A stretch of DNA of 64,000 bases from an uncultured bacterium. Lineage in GTDB: Bacteria > Planctomycetota > UBA8742 > UBA2392. The stretch spans positions 186,001 to 250,000 of the forward strand of contig CALLQI010000021.1 in the NCBI GenBank assembly GCA_938014885.1, read 5' to 3'. The position numbers were made by a program, and so were the translations under genes. The notes under the pieces were generated by a model. It was not told where the DNA came from. It saw only the letters and a list, made by a program, of their open reading frames with translations, and did not search any database. This document shows, piece by piece, positions 8,955 to 17,040 of this stretch; the first letter of the stretch is position 1, and each line of letters starts with the position of its first letter.

Positions 8955-9448
8955 CCACCGGTGCCCACAAAGACAGCATCCCCGGCGCGATTCGCGTGGC
9001 CGCGCGTGCGCTGATCATTGAAGAGGGCCGGCTGCTGGTGATGAAGTATCGCGACGAAAAGGGCACCTGGTGCGTCACGCCCGGCGGCGGGATTCGCAAG
9101 TCGGAAACCCTGGGCGAAGGGCTGCGCCGGGAAGTGCGCGAAGAACTGGGCATCGACGTGCAGCCCGACGACATCGTGTACGTCCGCGAGCTGCTGGGCC
9201 GCACGGCCAAGGTTCACTTCGGCGGCATCAACGATGAGACCCACCAGCTCGAGATTTTCTTTCATTGCCGCCGCAGCGGCGAGCTCAAGCCCGGTACTAC
9301 CCCGGACAGCCACTGCATCGGCTTTGACTGGGTGCCGCTGAAAGAACTCCCGGCGCACAACTTCTTTCCCGCCGCCCTGGGCAAGCGGTTGTCGGAAGAC
9401 GTGTCGGCGGGGTTTGTGCCACATCGCAACTACCTGGGCGATGCCTGA
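8951..9448 (+). CDS. NUDIX hydrolase
   Basis: The 165-residue enzyme hydrolyses a nucleoside diphosphate linked to another moiety. The NUDIX box is complete at residues 46-68: Gly46, Glu52, Arg60-Glu61, Glu64-Glu65, Gly67, matching GX5EX7REUXEEXGU with no substitution. Its ATG overlaps the permease stop (ATGA), so they share a transcript; comF follows 12 bases later. The substrate cannot be predicted from the box alone. Confidence 0.9.
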   Translation: MTTGAHKDSIPGAIRVAARALIIEEGRLLVMKYRDEKGTWCVTPGGGIRKSETLGEGLRREVREELGIDVQPDDIVYVRELLGRTAKVHFGGINDETHQLEIFFHCRRSGELKPGTTPDSHCIGFDWVPLKELPAHNFFPAALGKRLSEDVSAGFVPHRNYLGDA

Positions 9449-9460
9449 TCGCGGGGCCTC

Positions 9461-10213
9461 ATGCAGCTTCCTTCCATAGTAGGTAGCGTGCTGGACCTGC
9501 TGCTGCCGCGTCATTGCGCGGTAAGCGGGCGGCCGCTGCTGGCCGACGAGCCTGGGCCGGTTGCGCCCGAAGTGCTGCGATCGGTCGAAGTATGCGGGGC
9601 CGACTACTGCACCCGCTGCGGCGCGCCGCAGGGGGCGGGCGTGGGCGTGATCTCAGGCTGCACCGCCTGCGAGGCCTACCGCGACGGCTTCGGCACCCGC
9701 GAGATTGTGGCCGTCGGCGAATACGGCGGCGCGCTGCGCGAGCTGTGTCTGGCGCTGAAGTTCGGAGGCGAGCGCGCGATCGCAAGGCCGCTGGCAGCAT
9801 GGCTGGCCCCGATGCTGGAGGCGCGGGGTGTGCTGGCCAAGGCCGAGGCAGTCGTGCCGATGCCGCTGCACGCGCTGCGCGAATTCCGGCGCGGCTACAA
9901 CCAAGCCGGGCTTATTGCGAGAGAGCTGGCAACGCTGACCGGAAAGCCGGTCTGGAATGCGCTGCGGCGTTTGCGCCACACCCAGCGCCAGGCACTGCAA
10001 TCGGCGGCGCAGCGTAAGGGGAACGTGGACGGTGCGTTTGCGGTGCGCGACCCGTTCAAGCCGCGCATCGAAGGCAAACACCTGCTTTTGATTGACGACG
10101 TGATGACCACCGGCGCAACACTGGCCGAGGCCGCACGCACCCTGAAACGAGCCGGAGCCTCAGTGATCTATGGGGCCATAGCCGGCCGCGCGACCCCCGG
10201 CGGCGACGATTGA
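9461..10213 (+). CDS. ComF family phosphoribosyltransferase-like protein
   Basis: The 250-residue protein has the ComF arrangement: an N-terminal zinc-finger-like region (LLPRHCAVSG, then CTRCGAP and CTACE at about residues 48-72) and a C-terminal type I phosphoribosyltransferase fold with the PRPP loop LLIDDVMTTGATL (about 208-220). In competent bacteria ComF takes part in DNA uptake or in single-strand DNA handling; in others its role is unknown. It is the last gene of a three-gene run with the permease and the NUDIX hydrolase. No other competence gene is in the window. Confidence 0.88.
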   Translation: MQLPSIVGSVLDLLLPRHCAVSGRPLLADEPGPVAPEVLRSVEVCGADYCTRCGAPQGAGVGVISGCTACEAYRDGFGTREIVAVGEYGGALRELCLALKFGGERAIARPLAAWLAPMLEARGVLAKAEAVVPMPLHALREFRRGYNQAGLIARELATLTGKPVWNALRRLRHTQRQALQSAAQRKGNVDGAFAVRDPFKPRIEGKHLLLIDDVMTTGATLAEAARTLKRAGASVIYGAIAGRATPGGDD

Positions 10214-10217
10214 ATTT

Positions 10218-10308
10218 GGTGCTCGGTGCTCGGTGCTTCGTGCTTCGTGTTTGGTGGCGGGCAACCGACAACTGACAACTGACAACTGACAACTGACAAC
10301 TGACAACT
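10218..10308. repeat. GTGC-rich tract followed by six 7-base tandem repeats
   Basis: Bases 10218-10257 consist of variants of GGTGCTC/GGTGCTTC. Bases 10267-10308 are exactly six copies of GACAACT. Both lie in the 234-base gap between comF and the first L,D-transpeptidase. The tract resembles the GTGC array near 27.2 kb. Confidence 0.85.
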
Positions 10309-10447
10309 TCACACGAACCCCAAACTACGAAACCCGAGCCCCCGACGTTATCGCACCCACTTTTCCTCAACTGTCGTGTTGCTTCCTGCCGAACAGGGAC
10401 AGGGCGGCCACTTGGCCGCGCCTTTGCTGTCCTGTCAGGAGACAAAC

Positions 10448-11395
10448 ATGGCATCTCGCAGAAGCGGACGCAGGAACAAGGGCCCGGGCAAGGGCATGAT
10501 CGCAGCAGTAGGCCTGTTGCTGCTGGGCGGCGCGGTGGGGGGCTGGTGGTTCTTTGGCGGCGACAAGAAGAACACGGACGCCACCGACGCGGCCATCAGC
10601 GACTTGGTACCCGCCGGCAGCACCGAGCAATCGGGCGCAAGCGTGCTTCCGCCGCAGAGCCTGGCACAGGTCGAAAGCCTGTTGACCGAAGTGTCAACCA
10701 ACCTCGCCAGCACCACCGAAGACGAACGCGAAGCCGCACTGCGCGACGGTTACAAGCGCCTTGTGACGTTGCTGGAAAACCCGCTGCCCATCGATGAACG
10801 CGGCCGCTCGCTTGAGCTGTTCCACAGTATCACCGACGAGCTGTTCCTCAGCCCCGTGCACAACGAGTTCAGCGAAAATGTCGTCGTGAAGTCCGGCGAC
10901 AGCTTTGACCGCATCGCACGCAAGTACGGCATCAGCACCATGCTGCTGTACAAGCTCAACAACCGCAGCGAAGGCAGCAAGAACCTGCACCCCGGCGACA
11001 ACCTGAAAGTCCCCAAGGGCCAGCCGCGCCTGGTGGTCCGCAAAGGCGACTACACTACCAGCCTGTATTTCGGTGACAACCTGGTGCGCCAGTACATCGT
11101 GGCCCACGGCAAGAACAACAACACGCCCGAAGGCAGCACCACGATCGCCAGCATGACCGTTGATCCAGAAAAGTCGGCCCGCGGCCCCAACGACCCGCGC
11201 GGCGAGATGAAGCTGCGCTGGATCGGCCTCACGAACTATGCCGGCGGCCGCACGGGCATTGGCTTTCACGGCACGCAGTACCCCGACAGCATTCCCGGCA
11301 TGACCAGCATGGGTTGCATGCGCATGCATGATTCGGACGTGATCGAACTGTACGACATCGTCCGCATCGGCAACAAAGTTGATGTGAAGGCCTGA
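10448..11395 (+). CDS. LysM and L,D-transpeptidase protein
   Basis: The 315-residue protein is a YkuD-type L,D-transpeptidase, which forms 3-3 peptidoglycan cross-links or attaches proteins to the wall in the periplasm. Start ATG 10448 follows AGGAGAC. It has a basic N-terminus and one anchor helix (about residues 18-38), a LysM domain (about 145-190, SGDSFDRIARKYG) and the catalytic domain with His274 and the SMGCMRM motif holding Cys290. The next gene starts 20 bases downstream and is a diverged copy, so the pair probably arose by tandem duplication and is co-transcribed. Confidence 0.9.
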   Translation: MASRRSGRRNKGPGKGMIAAVGLLLLGGAVGGWWFFGGDKKNTDATDAAISDLVPAGSTEQSGASVLPPQSLAQVESLLTEVSTNLASTTEDEREAALRDGYKRLVTLLENPLPIDERGRSLELFHSITDELFLSPVHNEFSENVVVKSGDSFDRIARKYGISTMLLYKLNNRSEGSKNLHPGDNLKVPKGQPRLVVRKGDYTTSLYFGDNLVRQYIVAHGKNNNTPEGSTTIASMTVDPEKSARGPNDPRGEMKLRWIGLTNYAGGRTGIGFHGTQYPDSIPGMTSMGCMRMHDSDVIELYDIVRIGNKVDVKA

Positions 11396-11415
11396 AACTA
11401 ACACAGGAGCTTGTG

Positions 11416-12360
11416 ATGAAGTACTTCATGTACATGTTGGCCCTCTGCGGCATGCTTGCGGGCTGCGCGCTGACCTCAATGAACAACACCGAGGTTCGCA
11501 ACCCGGCCCCGGCACCCGCGCCGGTCGAATCCACCGACGAACACCTGGGCGACCCGACCTTCAATTCGGAAGTGGTCGAAGACACCGGGCCCAAGGCCAC
11601 CGACAACGCCGTAGTAGACGCCGGCAACACCATCCCTGCCGCGATTGAGCCCGCCGCCGACGAAGACCTGGCGCTGGGCCTGCTGCTGATGGACGAAGGC
11701 AAACTGCGTGACGCCCGCGCCAGGCTCACCACCGTGTTGGGCTCTGAGCCCAGCAGCACCGACGAAGCTGAGGCGCTGAAGGCGCTGCGCAGCATCAACC
11801 AGCGCATCTTCCTGAGCACCGGCGTTGAGGGCGACCTGAAGCTCTACACCGTGAAGGCCGGCGACACGCTGGAGCGCGTGGCCCGCGCCCACGGCACCAC
11901 CTGGGAAATGATCCAGCGCCTGAACGGCCTCGATGGCACCCGCATCAACGTAGGCCAGGAACTGAAGATCCTGGGCGGCAAGTTTGAGCTGATCGTCCGC
12001 AAGGAAAAGTTCGTGATGGACCTGATGCTCGATGGCGCGTTCATCCAGCGCTACGAAGTGGGCCTCGGCCTGCAGGGCAGCACCCCGCTGGGCGAGTTCA
12101 CGGTCAAGAACCGCATCCCCAAGCCCGCCGACGGCAGCTATCCCTACGGCCACGAAAAGCACCGCCTTGGCAGCCGCTGGCTCGGCCTCAGCAGCGAAGC
12201 CGGCCACAAGGGCTACGGCATCCACGGTTGCCGCGCTGAAGAAGAGTCACAGATCCCCGGCGAGTGCAGCCAGGGCTGCGTCCGCATGAAGAACGGCGAC
12301 ATCGAAGAAGTCTACGACATCATCCCCAGCGGCACGCGGCTGGTTGTGATCGCACGCTAG
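11416..12360 (+). CDS. LysM and L,D-transpeptidase lipoprotein
   Basis: This 314-residue paralogue of the preceding gene has the same layout but a lipoprotein signal (MLALCGMLAGC). AGGAGC is 5 bases before ATG 11416; the GTG three bases earlier is less well placed. The LysM domain is at about 135-180 (KAGDTLERVARAHGTTW) and the catalytic domain carries His270 and Cys288 (SQGCVRM). Between signal and LysM is an acidic, Ala-rich helical region with TPR-like character. Having one membrane-anchored and one lipid-anchored enzyme side by side suggests different positions in the envelope; that is inference. A GC-rich terminator follows directly. Confidence 0.9.
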   Translation: MKYFMYMLALCGMLAGCALTSMNNTEVRNPAPAPAPVESTDEHLGDPTFNSEVVEDTGPKATDNAVVDAGNTIPAAIEPAADEDLALGLLLMDEGKLRDARARLTTVLGSEPSSTDEAEALKALRSINQRIFLSTGVEGDLKLYTVKAGDTLERVARAHGTTWEMIQRLNGLDGTRINVGQELKILGGKFELIVRKEKFVMDLMLDGAFIQRYEVGLGLQGSTPLGEFTVKNRIPKPADGSYPYGHEKHRLGSRWLGLSSEAGHKGYGIHGCRAEEESQIPGECSQGCVRMKNGDIEEVYDIIPSGTRLVVIAR

Positions 12361-12373
12361 GCGAGACGTATTC

Positions 12374-12403
12374 ACCGGGGCGGCCGCGTGCCGCCCCGGT
12401 TTG
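12374..12403 (+). terminator. Probable terminator after the transpeptidase pair
   Basis: An 11-bp perfect stem (12374-12384 with 12390-12400, loop CGCGT) ends in TTTG, 13 bases after the stop codon. The T-tract is short. Confidence 0.6.
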
Positions 12404-12453
12404 CATTTGCGCGGGTGTTGCCCTGCGGCCCGCAACCTGCGACGATAGGCGCA

Positions 12454-13086
12454 ATGACTGAGCCCGCACCCGTTGACCCCTTCATCGCCCGCGCCAACCG
12501 CGTCCAATGGGCCTGCGGGTTGTGCTTTGCCTTGTTCATCCTGATGGGCCTCAGCGGTGTGGCCAGTGTAACGCTGCTGTACGCTGGCCCTCCGTTTGCG
12601 CCACAGCCGGGCACGTTGGAAGACACCGTGATCGGAATCGTCAGCGCACTGGAGCCCGTAGTCCGATTCATCCACAGTTACGGCGGCTATCTTGGGATTG
12701 TACTGGCGGGTTGGGCCTGCATTGAAGTGTTCCAGTGTGGCCGGCTCATCCGGCCCAGGGCCCGCACCACGGGCACCGGGCTGGTGGCGACAGCGGTGAT
12801 CGCGGGGGTGCTGCTGGTTGGCGGGGTGATCTCGCAACTTGCCACCGGGGTTGCGGCGGCCGCGTTTCTGCGCGTGGACTCAATGCTGCCGGGCGACAGC
12901 CGCCCTGACCCGTCACGTCTGGTGCAGACCGAGCCTGAGCGACCGGGCAAGCAAAGCGACCCTCAGCTGGTGGAATGGCACACGCGCGAACTGAACTACA
13001 CGATTGCGGCGGGCACACTGTTGCTGGTGTGGGCCGCAGCCGCAACACGGCGCGAGAAACTGAAGCTGAAGGCGAAGTCCGCCTAG
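12454..13086 (+). CDS. Hypothetical membrane protein with four predicted helices
   Basis: The 210-residue protein is not recognised. ATG 12454 starts the conserved-looking part; the open frame upstream runs through the terminator stem. Hydrophobic segments lie at about 18-45, 60-85, 103-130 and 178-196, with a soluble loop rich in Asp, Pro and Arg between the last two and a short basic C-terminus (RREKLKLKAK). It stands alone between a terminator on each side, so it is probably a single-gene unit. Confidence 0.65.
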   Translation: MTEPAPVDPFIARANRVQWACGLCFALFILMGLSGVASVTLLYAGPPFAPQPGTLEDTVIGIVSALEPVVRFIHSYGGYLGIVLAGWACIEVFQCGRLIRPRARTTGTGLVATAVIAGVLLVGGVISQLATGVAAAAFLRVDSMLPGDSRPDPSRLVQTEPERPGKQSDPQLVEWHTRELNYTIAAGTLLLVWAAAATRREKLKLKAKSA

Positions 13087-13093
13087 ACACAAG

Positions 13094-13121
13094 AAAGCCC
13101 CGCGAGTTCGCGGGGCTTTTT
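13094..13121. terminator. Bidirectional terminator between convergent genes
   Basis: Stem AAAGCCCCGCG/CGCGGGGCTTT around loop AGTT, with A-run on the left and T-run on the right. It serves both the membrane-protein gene and the SRPBCC gene. Confidence 0.9.
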
Positions 13122-13136
13122 CGTATGTGGACAAGG

Positions 13137-13685
13137 CTAGTTGGCTTCCATCTGCGTCTTCAGCTTGGCGAGGCCATTGTCGAACATTTCCTGCATGCTG
13201 CCTGCGTAGAATTTCGCAAAGTAGCGCTCGTGCAGCTTGAAGCCCATGTCCTCTGACGTGGTGCTCCAGGTGACGCTGGTACCTTCCGGGACCTTGGCGT
13301 AGGTGATGCTGCCGGTCATGGGCGTGAAACTTCCGAGCTGAAACTTGTAACCGATCCCGTGTTCATCGACCTTGGTCAACTCAACCCAACCGGTGCCGTC
13401 CTTGCCTGTAAAGGTCATCTTGCTGCCGACTTCGTTGGTCTTGTCGGTGAACGACCAGGTCATGCCGGGGTCCATGTCTTTCCAAGGTCCCCAGTTCTGC
13501 CATTCCTTCAGGTCGCTTACTTTCTCGTGAATGTCATCGGCGTCGGCCTTGATGACCTTGTTAGAAGTGAATGAAGGCGTCGCCGACAGCGTAAAGCCAT
13601 AGCCCACCACGCCTACCACCAGCAGCAACAGCACAATCAGGACCAGGCGCAGCGCGCCGCCCTTCTTCGGTTTCTTGTCAGCCAT
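13137..13685 (-). CDS. SRPBCC-family membrane-anchored protein
   Basis: The 182-residue protein starts at ATG 13685, eight bases after AGGAGC. A basic start (MADKKPKKGG) leads into one transmembrane helix (about 12-34), and the rest is a START/Bet v1-like SRPBCC fold: IHEKVSDLKEWQNWGPWKDMDPGM, a beta-sheet stretch with SKMTFTGKDG and WVELTKVD, and a long C-terminal helix. Proteins of this type bind hydrophobic ligands. The WNPW-like motif and the anchor match the polyketide-cyclase-like subgroup annotated widely in bacteria. Ligand unknown. Confidence 0.85.
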   Translation of the reverse strand: MADKKPKKGGALRLVLIVLLLLVVGVVGYGFTLSATPSFTSNKVIKADADDIHEKVSDLKEWQNWGPWKDMDPGMTWSFTDKTNEVGSKMTFTGKDGTGWVELTKVDEHGIGYKFQLGSFTPMTGSITYAKVPEGTSVTWSTTSEDMGFKLHERYFAKFYAGSMQEMFDNGLAKLKTQMEAN

Positions 13686-13789
13686 CGTTCTGCTCCTGTG
13701 AATGTGAGTTGAGTATACAGCCGCGTCGCGGGCCGCGCAGCAAGCGTATCGCACAACTCGTCCATCTTCCACGGGCGAAAGTGAAGGGC

Positions 13790-13795
13790 TAGAAT
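13790..13795 (+). promoter_or_regulatory. Predicted -10 element (TAGAAT)
   Basis: GCTAGAATC lies 24 bases upstream of the first FHA gene; TTCCAC at 17 bases could act as a weak -35. The motif matches the -10 boxes at 5468 and 7413. Confidence 0.35.
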
Positions 13796-13819
13796 CGGGC
13801 TTCGCAGGGATGAGCAACC

Positions 13820-14206
13820 ATGGGCAAACGCGGTCACGACAATTTCGGTACGGACAAGGTCGCAAAACCGACTCGCGAGTCAGGTGATTCGACGCAGCAG
13901 TCGCCGGCGCTTGCGACGCTGGTGCGCGTGGTGAACGGTGCGGAAGGCCAGGTGCATCCGCTGCTGAGCGAACACTTCTTGATCGGGCGCGACAAGACCT
14001 GCCACATCCTGATTCGCGACGACACGTCGGTGTCGCGCAAGCACGCTTCGATTACACGCACCGGCGTGAAATTCATGCTGGAGGATCTGGGCAGCAGCAA
14101 CGGAGTATTCGTCAACGGCAACAAGCTGGCTGCCCCGCATGAGCTGATGGTCGGCGACAAAGTTGAAATCGGCTCGCAGGCGTTCATCTTCAAGCGCAGG
14201 GTCTAA
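13820..14206 (+). CDS. FHA-domain protein
   Basis: The 128-residue cytoplasmic protein is almost entirely one forkhead-associated domain, which reads phosphothreonine on partner proteins. After a short polar N-terminus, residues 50-128 contain LIGRDKTCHILI, SVSRKHASI and LGSSNGVFVNG, the conserved GR, S-x-x-H and NG positions of the fold. It is the first of two tandem FHA genes; both start with a shared tag (KRGHDNF here, KKGHSDF in the next). No Ser/Thr kinase lies within the window. Confidence 0.92.
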   Translation: MGKRGHDNFGTDKVAKPTRESGDSTQQSPALATLVRVVNGAEGQVHPLLSEHFLIGRDKTCHILIRDDTSVSRKHASITRTGVKFMLEDLGSSNGVFVNGNKLAAPHELMVGDKVEIGSQAFIFKRRV

Positions 14207-14216
14207 CGAGGAGAGC

Positions 14217-14612
14217 ATGGCCAAGAAGGGACACAGCGATTTCGCATCCGATGAGGCCGCCAAGCCCTCTGAGCTGAACTTGCCGCCCACGCGCCGCAGC
14301 GAGGTGCAGGCCGGCCTGGAAGAGCCCGACCCGGATGGCAAAGGCACGCTGTTTCACGCAATCGTGACAGCGATGTTCCGAATCGGCCGCGACCCTGAGG
14401 CGAACCTGGTGATCCGCAAAGACAGCAAGACCTCGCGCCAGCACGCGACGATTTTCCAGCAGGGCATGAAGTACTTCATCGAAGACAACGCCAGCAGCAA
14501 CGGAACGTACGTCAACGACACGAAGCTGACCGGCCGCCACGAATTGAAAGTAGGCGACAAAGTCCGCATCGGCCGCCACGAGTACACGTTCACAAGGCGC
14601 ACCGCGGGCTAG
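14217..14612 (+). CDS. FHA-domain protein, tandem paralogue
   Basis: The 131-residue protein begins at ATG 14217 behind GAGGAGAG, 10 bases after the first FHA gene. Residues 50-131 form an FHA domain (RIGRDPEANLVI, KTSRQHATI, NASSNGTYVND), so all phosphothreonine-binding positions are retained. The N-terminal tag KKGHSDFASDEAAKPS parallels the tag of its neighbour, which shows gene duplication and suggests a conserved recognition or targeting peptide. Confidence 0.92.
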   Translation: MAKKGHSDFASDEAAKPSELNLPPTRRSEVQAGLEEPDPDGKGTLFHAIVTAMFRIGRDPEANLVIRKDSKTSRQHATIFQQGMKYFIEDNASSNGTYVNDTKLTGRHELKVGDKVRIGRHEYTFTRRTAG

Positions 14613-14713
14613 GCGTGTCGTTCGATGGTTGGTGGCCGAGAGCGGCGAGCGCAGAGGCCGCATTGGTGCGCCGCATCGTCCAGCCCAAGGCCCCAAGCCC
14701 AAGGTCCCAAGCC

Positions 14714-16945
14714 TTACTTAGGTTGTTCGAGGAATTTCAGCGTCGCGTAGCGGATATTGGCATCGAGTTGATCCGGGATCCATTTGTCGTTGGTCCAGAC
14801 CAGCCTCACCTTTTGCACACCCGACAGTTTGCCCAGGGCCATGCGACCTTCGCGGACTGTTACGCTGTCGGCAAGGATGCTGAGCGTGCCCTTCTTTTCT
14901 TCGCCCACGAACACATCCACCGTGAACTTGTAGTTGTTGTCCACGATGCCGCGGTTGGTGCAGCCTAAAACGATGTCAAAGAAGCCGCCCTCCTGGCCGG
15001 GTTCGGGCGCGCTGCCGAAGTCCACTTCGTACTCAATCCAGTGGCCGGCCCAGGCCGTGTAGATGCCGGGATCTTCGGGCTTGGTGTCAGGGAACCAGCG
15101 GCTAGTGTCCTGCACCGACGTGTAATCGCGCGGCCGGATATCGAGCTTGCGGCCGGGGGAAAGCTCGGCCAATAGCGGCTCGCCGCTCTGGTTCCAGAGT
15201 TTCATGGGGTCCTTGATGGTGCGCGGGAAGTAGCCCAGCTTTTCCAGCGTGATTTGACGGATCGCCACCGGCCACTCGACGAAGTATTCGCCGTTGGTGG
15301 ATGTCAGGTGCAGATGCTCCGGCTTCATGGCCTTGCCCGCGTTCTTGCCGTGCGGGTGGTTGCCGGTGACCTCCAGGCTGATTTCAGTGATCGGCATCTG
15401 CGTGAACAGGTCGCGCACGTGCAGCAGAAAGCGCGGGCGTCGCATCACCAGCTTGGCCTGTATGCCGGTGTCGCCGGGCTTCACGTCGGTGACGACGGTT
15501 TCGACCCAGTCCGCGTGCACGACTTTCAGGTCGGACGTTTTTTCCGGCGGCTCATCGAAGCTGAACCAGCCGCCCGCGTCAGTGACCGCGGTTTGCAGCA
15601 CTTCGCCGCCGATGGTGCTGAGGATGGCCCCGCCCACAGGCGCGCCGTCCACGTCGATCACCTGGCCGCTGATCGGCGTCCAGGAAGTGTTGTCAAACAC
15701 CAGCGGCTCAAAGGGCTGCGGCAGCACCTCGCTGCCTTTGTTGCTGACGACGCTGGCGCGCGCCGGTCGCCGAACCTGAACAAACGCGCCCTCGCGCAGC
15801 AAGCTCACGTGCGGCAGGTCGCTGCCGTTCCAGCTGCTGATCAGCCTGGCCTTGCCGGGCGCGGGCTGGCCTTCCTTCAGCTTTGTCGTGTCGATGTCGT
15901 CCGGCGTGACCGCAAACGAGCCGAAGTACGCCAGCGTCTTGGCGCGCGAACTTTCGTGCCAGCGCTGCGGGTTCAACTGCCCGGTGCTGACGACAGTCAT
16001 GCTGCCGCTGAATTGCGTGGCGTCGCATTCAAGTTCGTAGGGCACTTCGGGTGCCCACAGGATGCCGACGTGGTTCAGTTTGCCCGATTCAAAGGGCTGC
16101 AGCGGGTTGCCGGCGATGATGCGGTGGCCCTGCCACGAAATCACGATCGCCACCGACGGGTAATTGAACGGCTTCACTTTGGGCCCGGGGATTTCACCGC
16201 TGAAGTTGCCCTGCGCGTCGGTGACAAGCTCCGTCACCACGGGCAGCAGCGGCCCGCCGGCCACATCGTTGATCGGGAAGAAGCTGACCAGGGCCAAAGT
16301 GGCCTCAGCCAAACCCTCGCGCGATTGCTCGGACATGATCTTGCCGGCGACGGGCGTGGGGATCATCTCAGGCGGGGTGATGCCGTCGTTGTAAAATGAT
16401 TCGGCCCATTCATCGGGCTTGATGCTGCGTGACAAGCCTCGCGCGCTGGCGCTGGTGGTGGGAGTGCGCGCCAGTCGTTCGGCCAGCGCGGGGCGGCCGG
16501 TTTCGTTGCGGCGTACTTCCTCGCGCTCGGCGGCTGAAAGGCGGCGGGGCTGTGCCGGCGCGGTGGCCGGCGTTGCACCCTGCGAAGCGCCCGACGGTGA
16601 AGAACCTGGGGGCGAAGCGCCGGTCGGAGACGCGCCTTGCGCGCCACTTCCCTGGCTCGAAGTGCCACCAGGCCGCGAGCTGATGTCGCCCGAGTCAGTG
16701 TCGCGAATCTCCAACGGTCCCGCGGCATCCGGCGATGAACCATCGTCGGCAACGCCGGAGGTGCTGGTGCTGTCCGCGTTGGCGTCGAGCGCGGTGCCAT
16801 CCAAAGCGCGCGACGAGTCGTCTGCAATCGTGGAAGGAGGGGCGCCGCGCTTGCCGGGATTGGCGGGGCCCATGACCACCCAGACAATCACACCCGCGAT
16901 TGCCACCACGGCCAGCAATGCTGCCAGCAGGTATCTGTGATTCAC
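14714..16945 (-). CDS. Membrane-anchored protein with carboxypeptidase-regulatory-like domain
   Basis: The 743-residue protein starts best at GTG 16945, because GGGAG lies seven bases upstream; ATGs at 16966 and 16981 are in frame but have no ribosome site. It has one N-terminal transmembrane helix (about 5-24), a long Ser/Gly/Pro/Ala-rich linker (30-130), and an exported beta-rich part with at least one CarboxypepD_reg domain (about 455-525: SGQVIDVDGAPVGGAILS, TDAGGWFSFDEPP). Such domains are extracellular beta-sandwiches that decorate Planctomycete and Bacteroidetes surface proteins. No peptidase catalytic motif is visible. Probably a surface or periplasmic structural protein. Confidence 0.75.
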   Translation of the reverse strand: MNHRYLLAALLAVVAIAGVIVWVVMGPANPGKRGAPPSTIADDSSRALDGTALDANADSTSTSGVADDGSSPDAAGPLEIRDTDSGDISSRPGGTSSQGSGAQGASPTGASPPGSSPSGASQGATPATAPAQPRRLSAAEREEVRRNETGRPALAERLARTPTTSASARGLSRSIKPDEWAESFYNDGITPPEMIPTPVAGKIMSEQSREGLAEATLALVSFFPINDVAGGPLLPVVTELVTDAQGNFSGEIPGPKVKPFNYPSVAIVISWQGHRIIAGNPLQPFESGKLNHVGILWAPEVPYELECDATQFSGSMTVVSTGQLNPQRWHESSRAKTLAYFGSFAVTPDDIDTTKLKEGQPAPGKARLISSWNGSDLPHVSLLREGAFVQVRRPARASVVSNKGSEVLPQPFEPLVFDNTSWTPISGQVIDVDGAPVGGAILSTIGGEVLQTAVTDAGGWFSFDEPPEKTSDLKVVHADWVETVVTDVKPGDTGIQAKLVMRRPRFLLHVRDLFTQMPITEISLEVTGNHPHGKNAGKAMKPEHLHLTSTNGEYFVEWPVAIRQITLEKLGYFPRTIKDPMKLWNQSGEPLLAELSPGRKLDIRPRDYTSVQDTSRWFPDTKPEDPGIYTAWAGHWIEYEVDFGSAPEPGQEGGFFDIVLGCTNRGIVDNNYKFTVDVFVGEEKKGTLSILADSVTVREGRMALGKLSGVQKVRLVWTNDKWIPDQLDANIRYATLKFLEQPK

Positions 16946-16996
16946 CCAGACTCTCCCGGGTTCCATTGTGATACCGAACATGGGCCAGCGCAAACG

Positions 16997-17023
16997 AAAC
17001 CCCCGGCACTGGGCCGGGGGTTT
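16997..17023 (-). terminator. Rho-independent terminator of the radical SAM gene
   Basis: Stem AAACCCCCGGC/GCCGGGGGTTT around ACTGG; on the minus strand it is followed by TTTCGTTTG, 18 bases after the radical SAM stop codon. Confidence 0.8.
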
Positions 17024-17040
17024 TGGGCGTGGTGCGGGAG

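Noticed and set aside
10267..10308. CRISPR array
   Set aside because: Units are 7 bases with no spacers and no cas genes are present.
14163..14216. Earlier start for the second FHA gene
   Set aside because: It would overlap the first FHA gene, while ATG 14217 has GAGGAGAG upstream and the tag shared with the paralogue.
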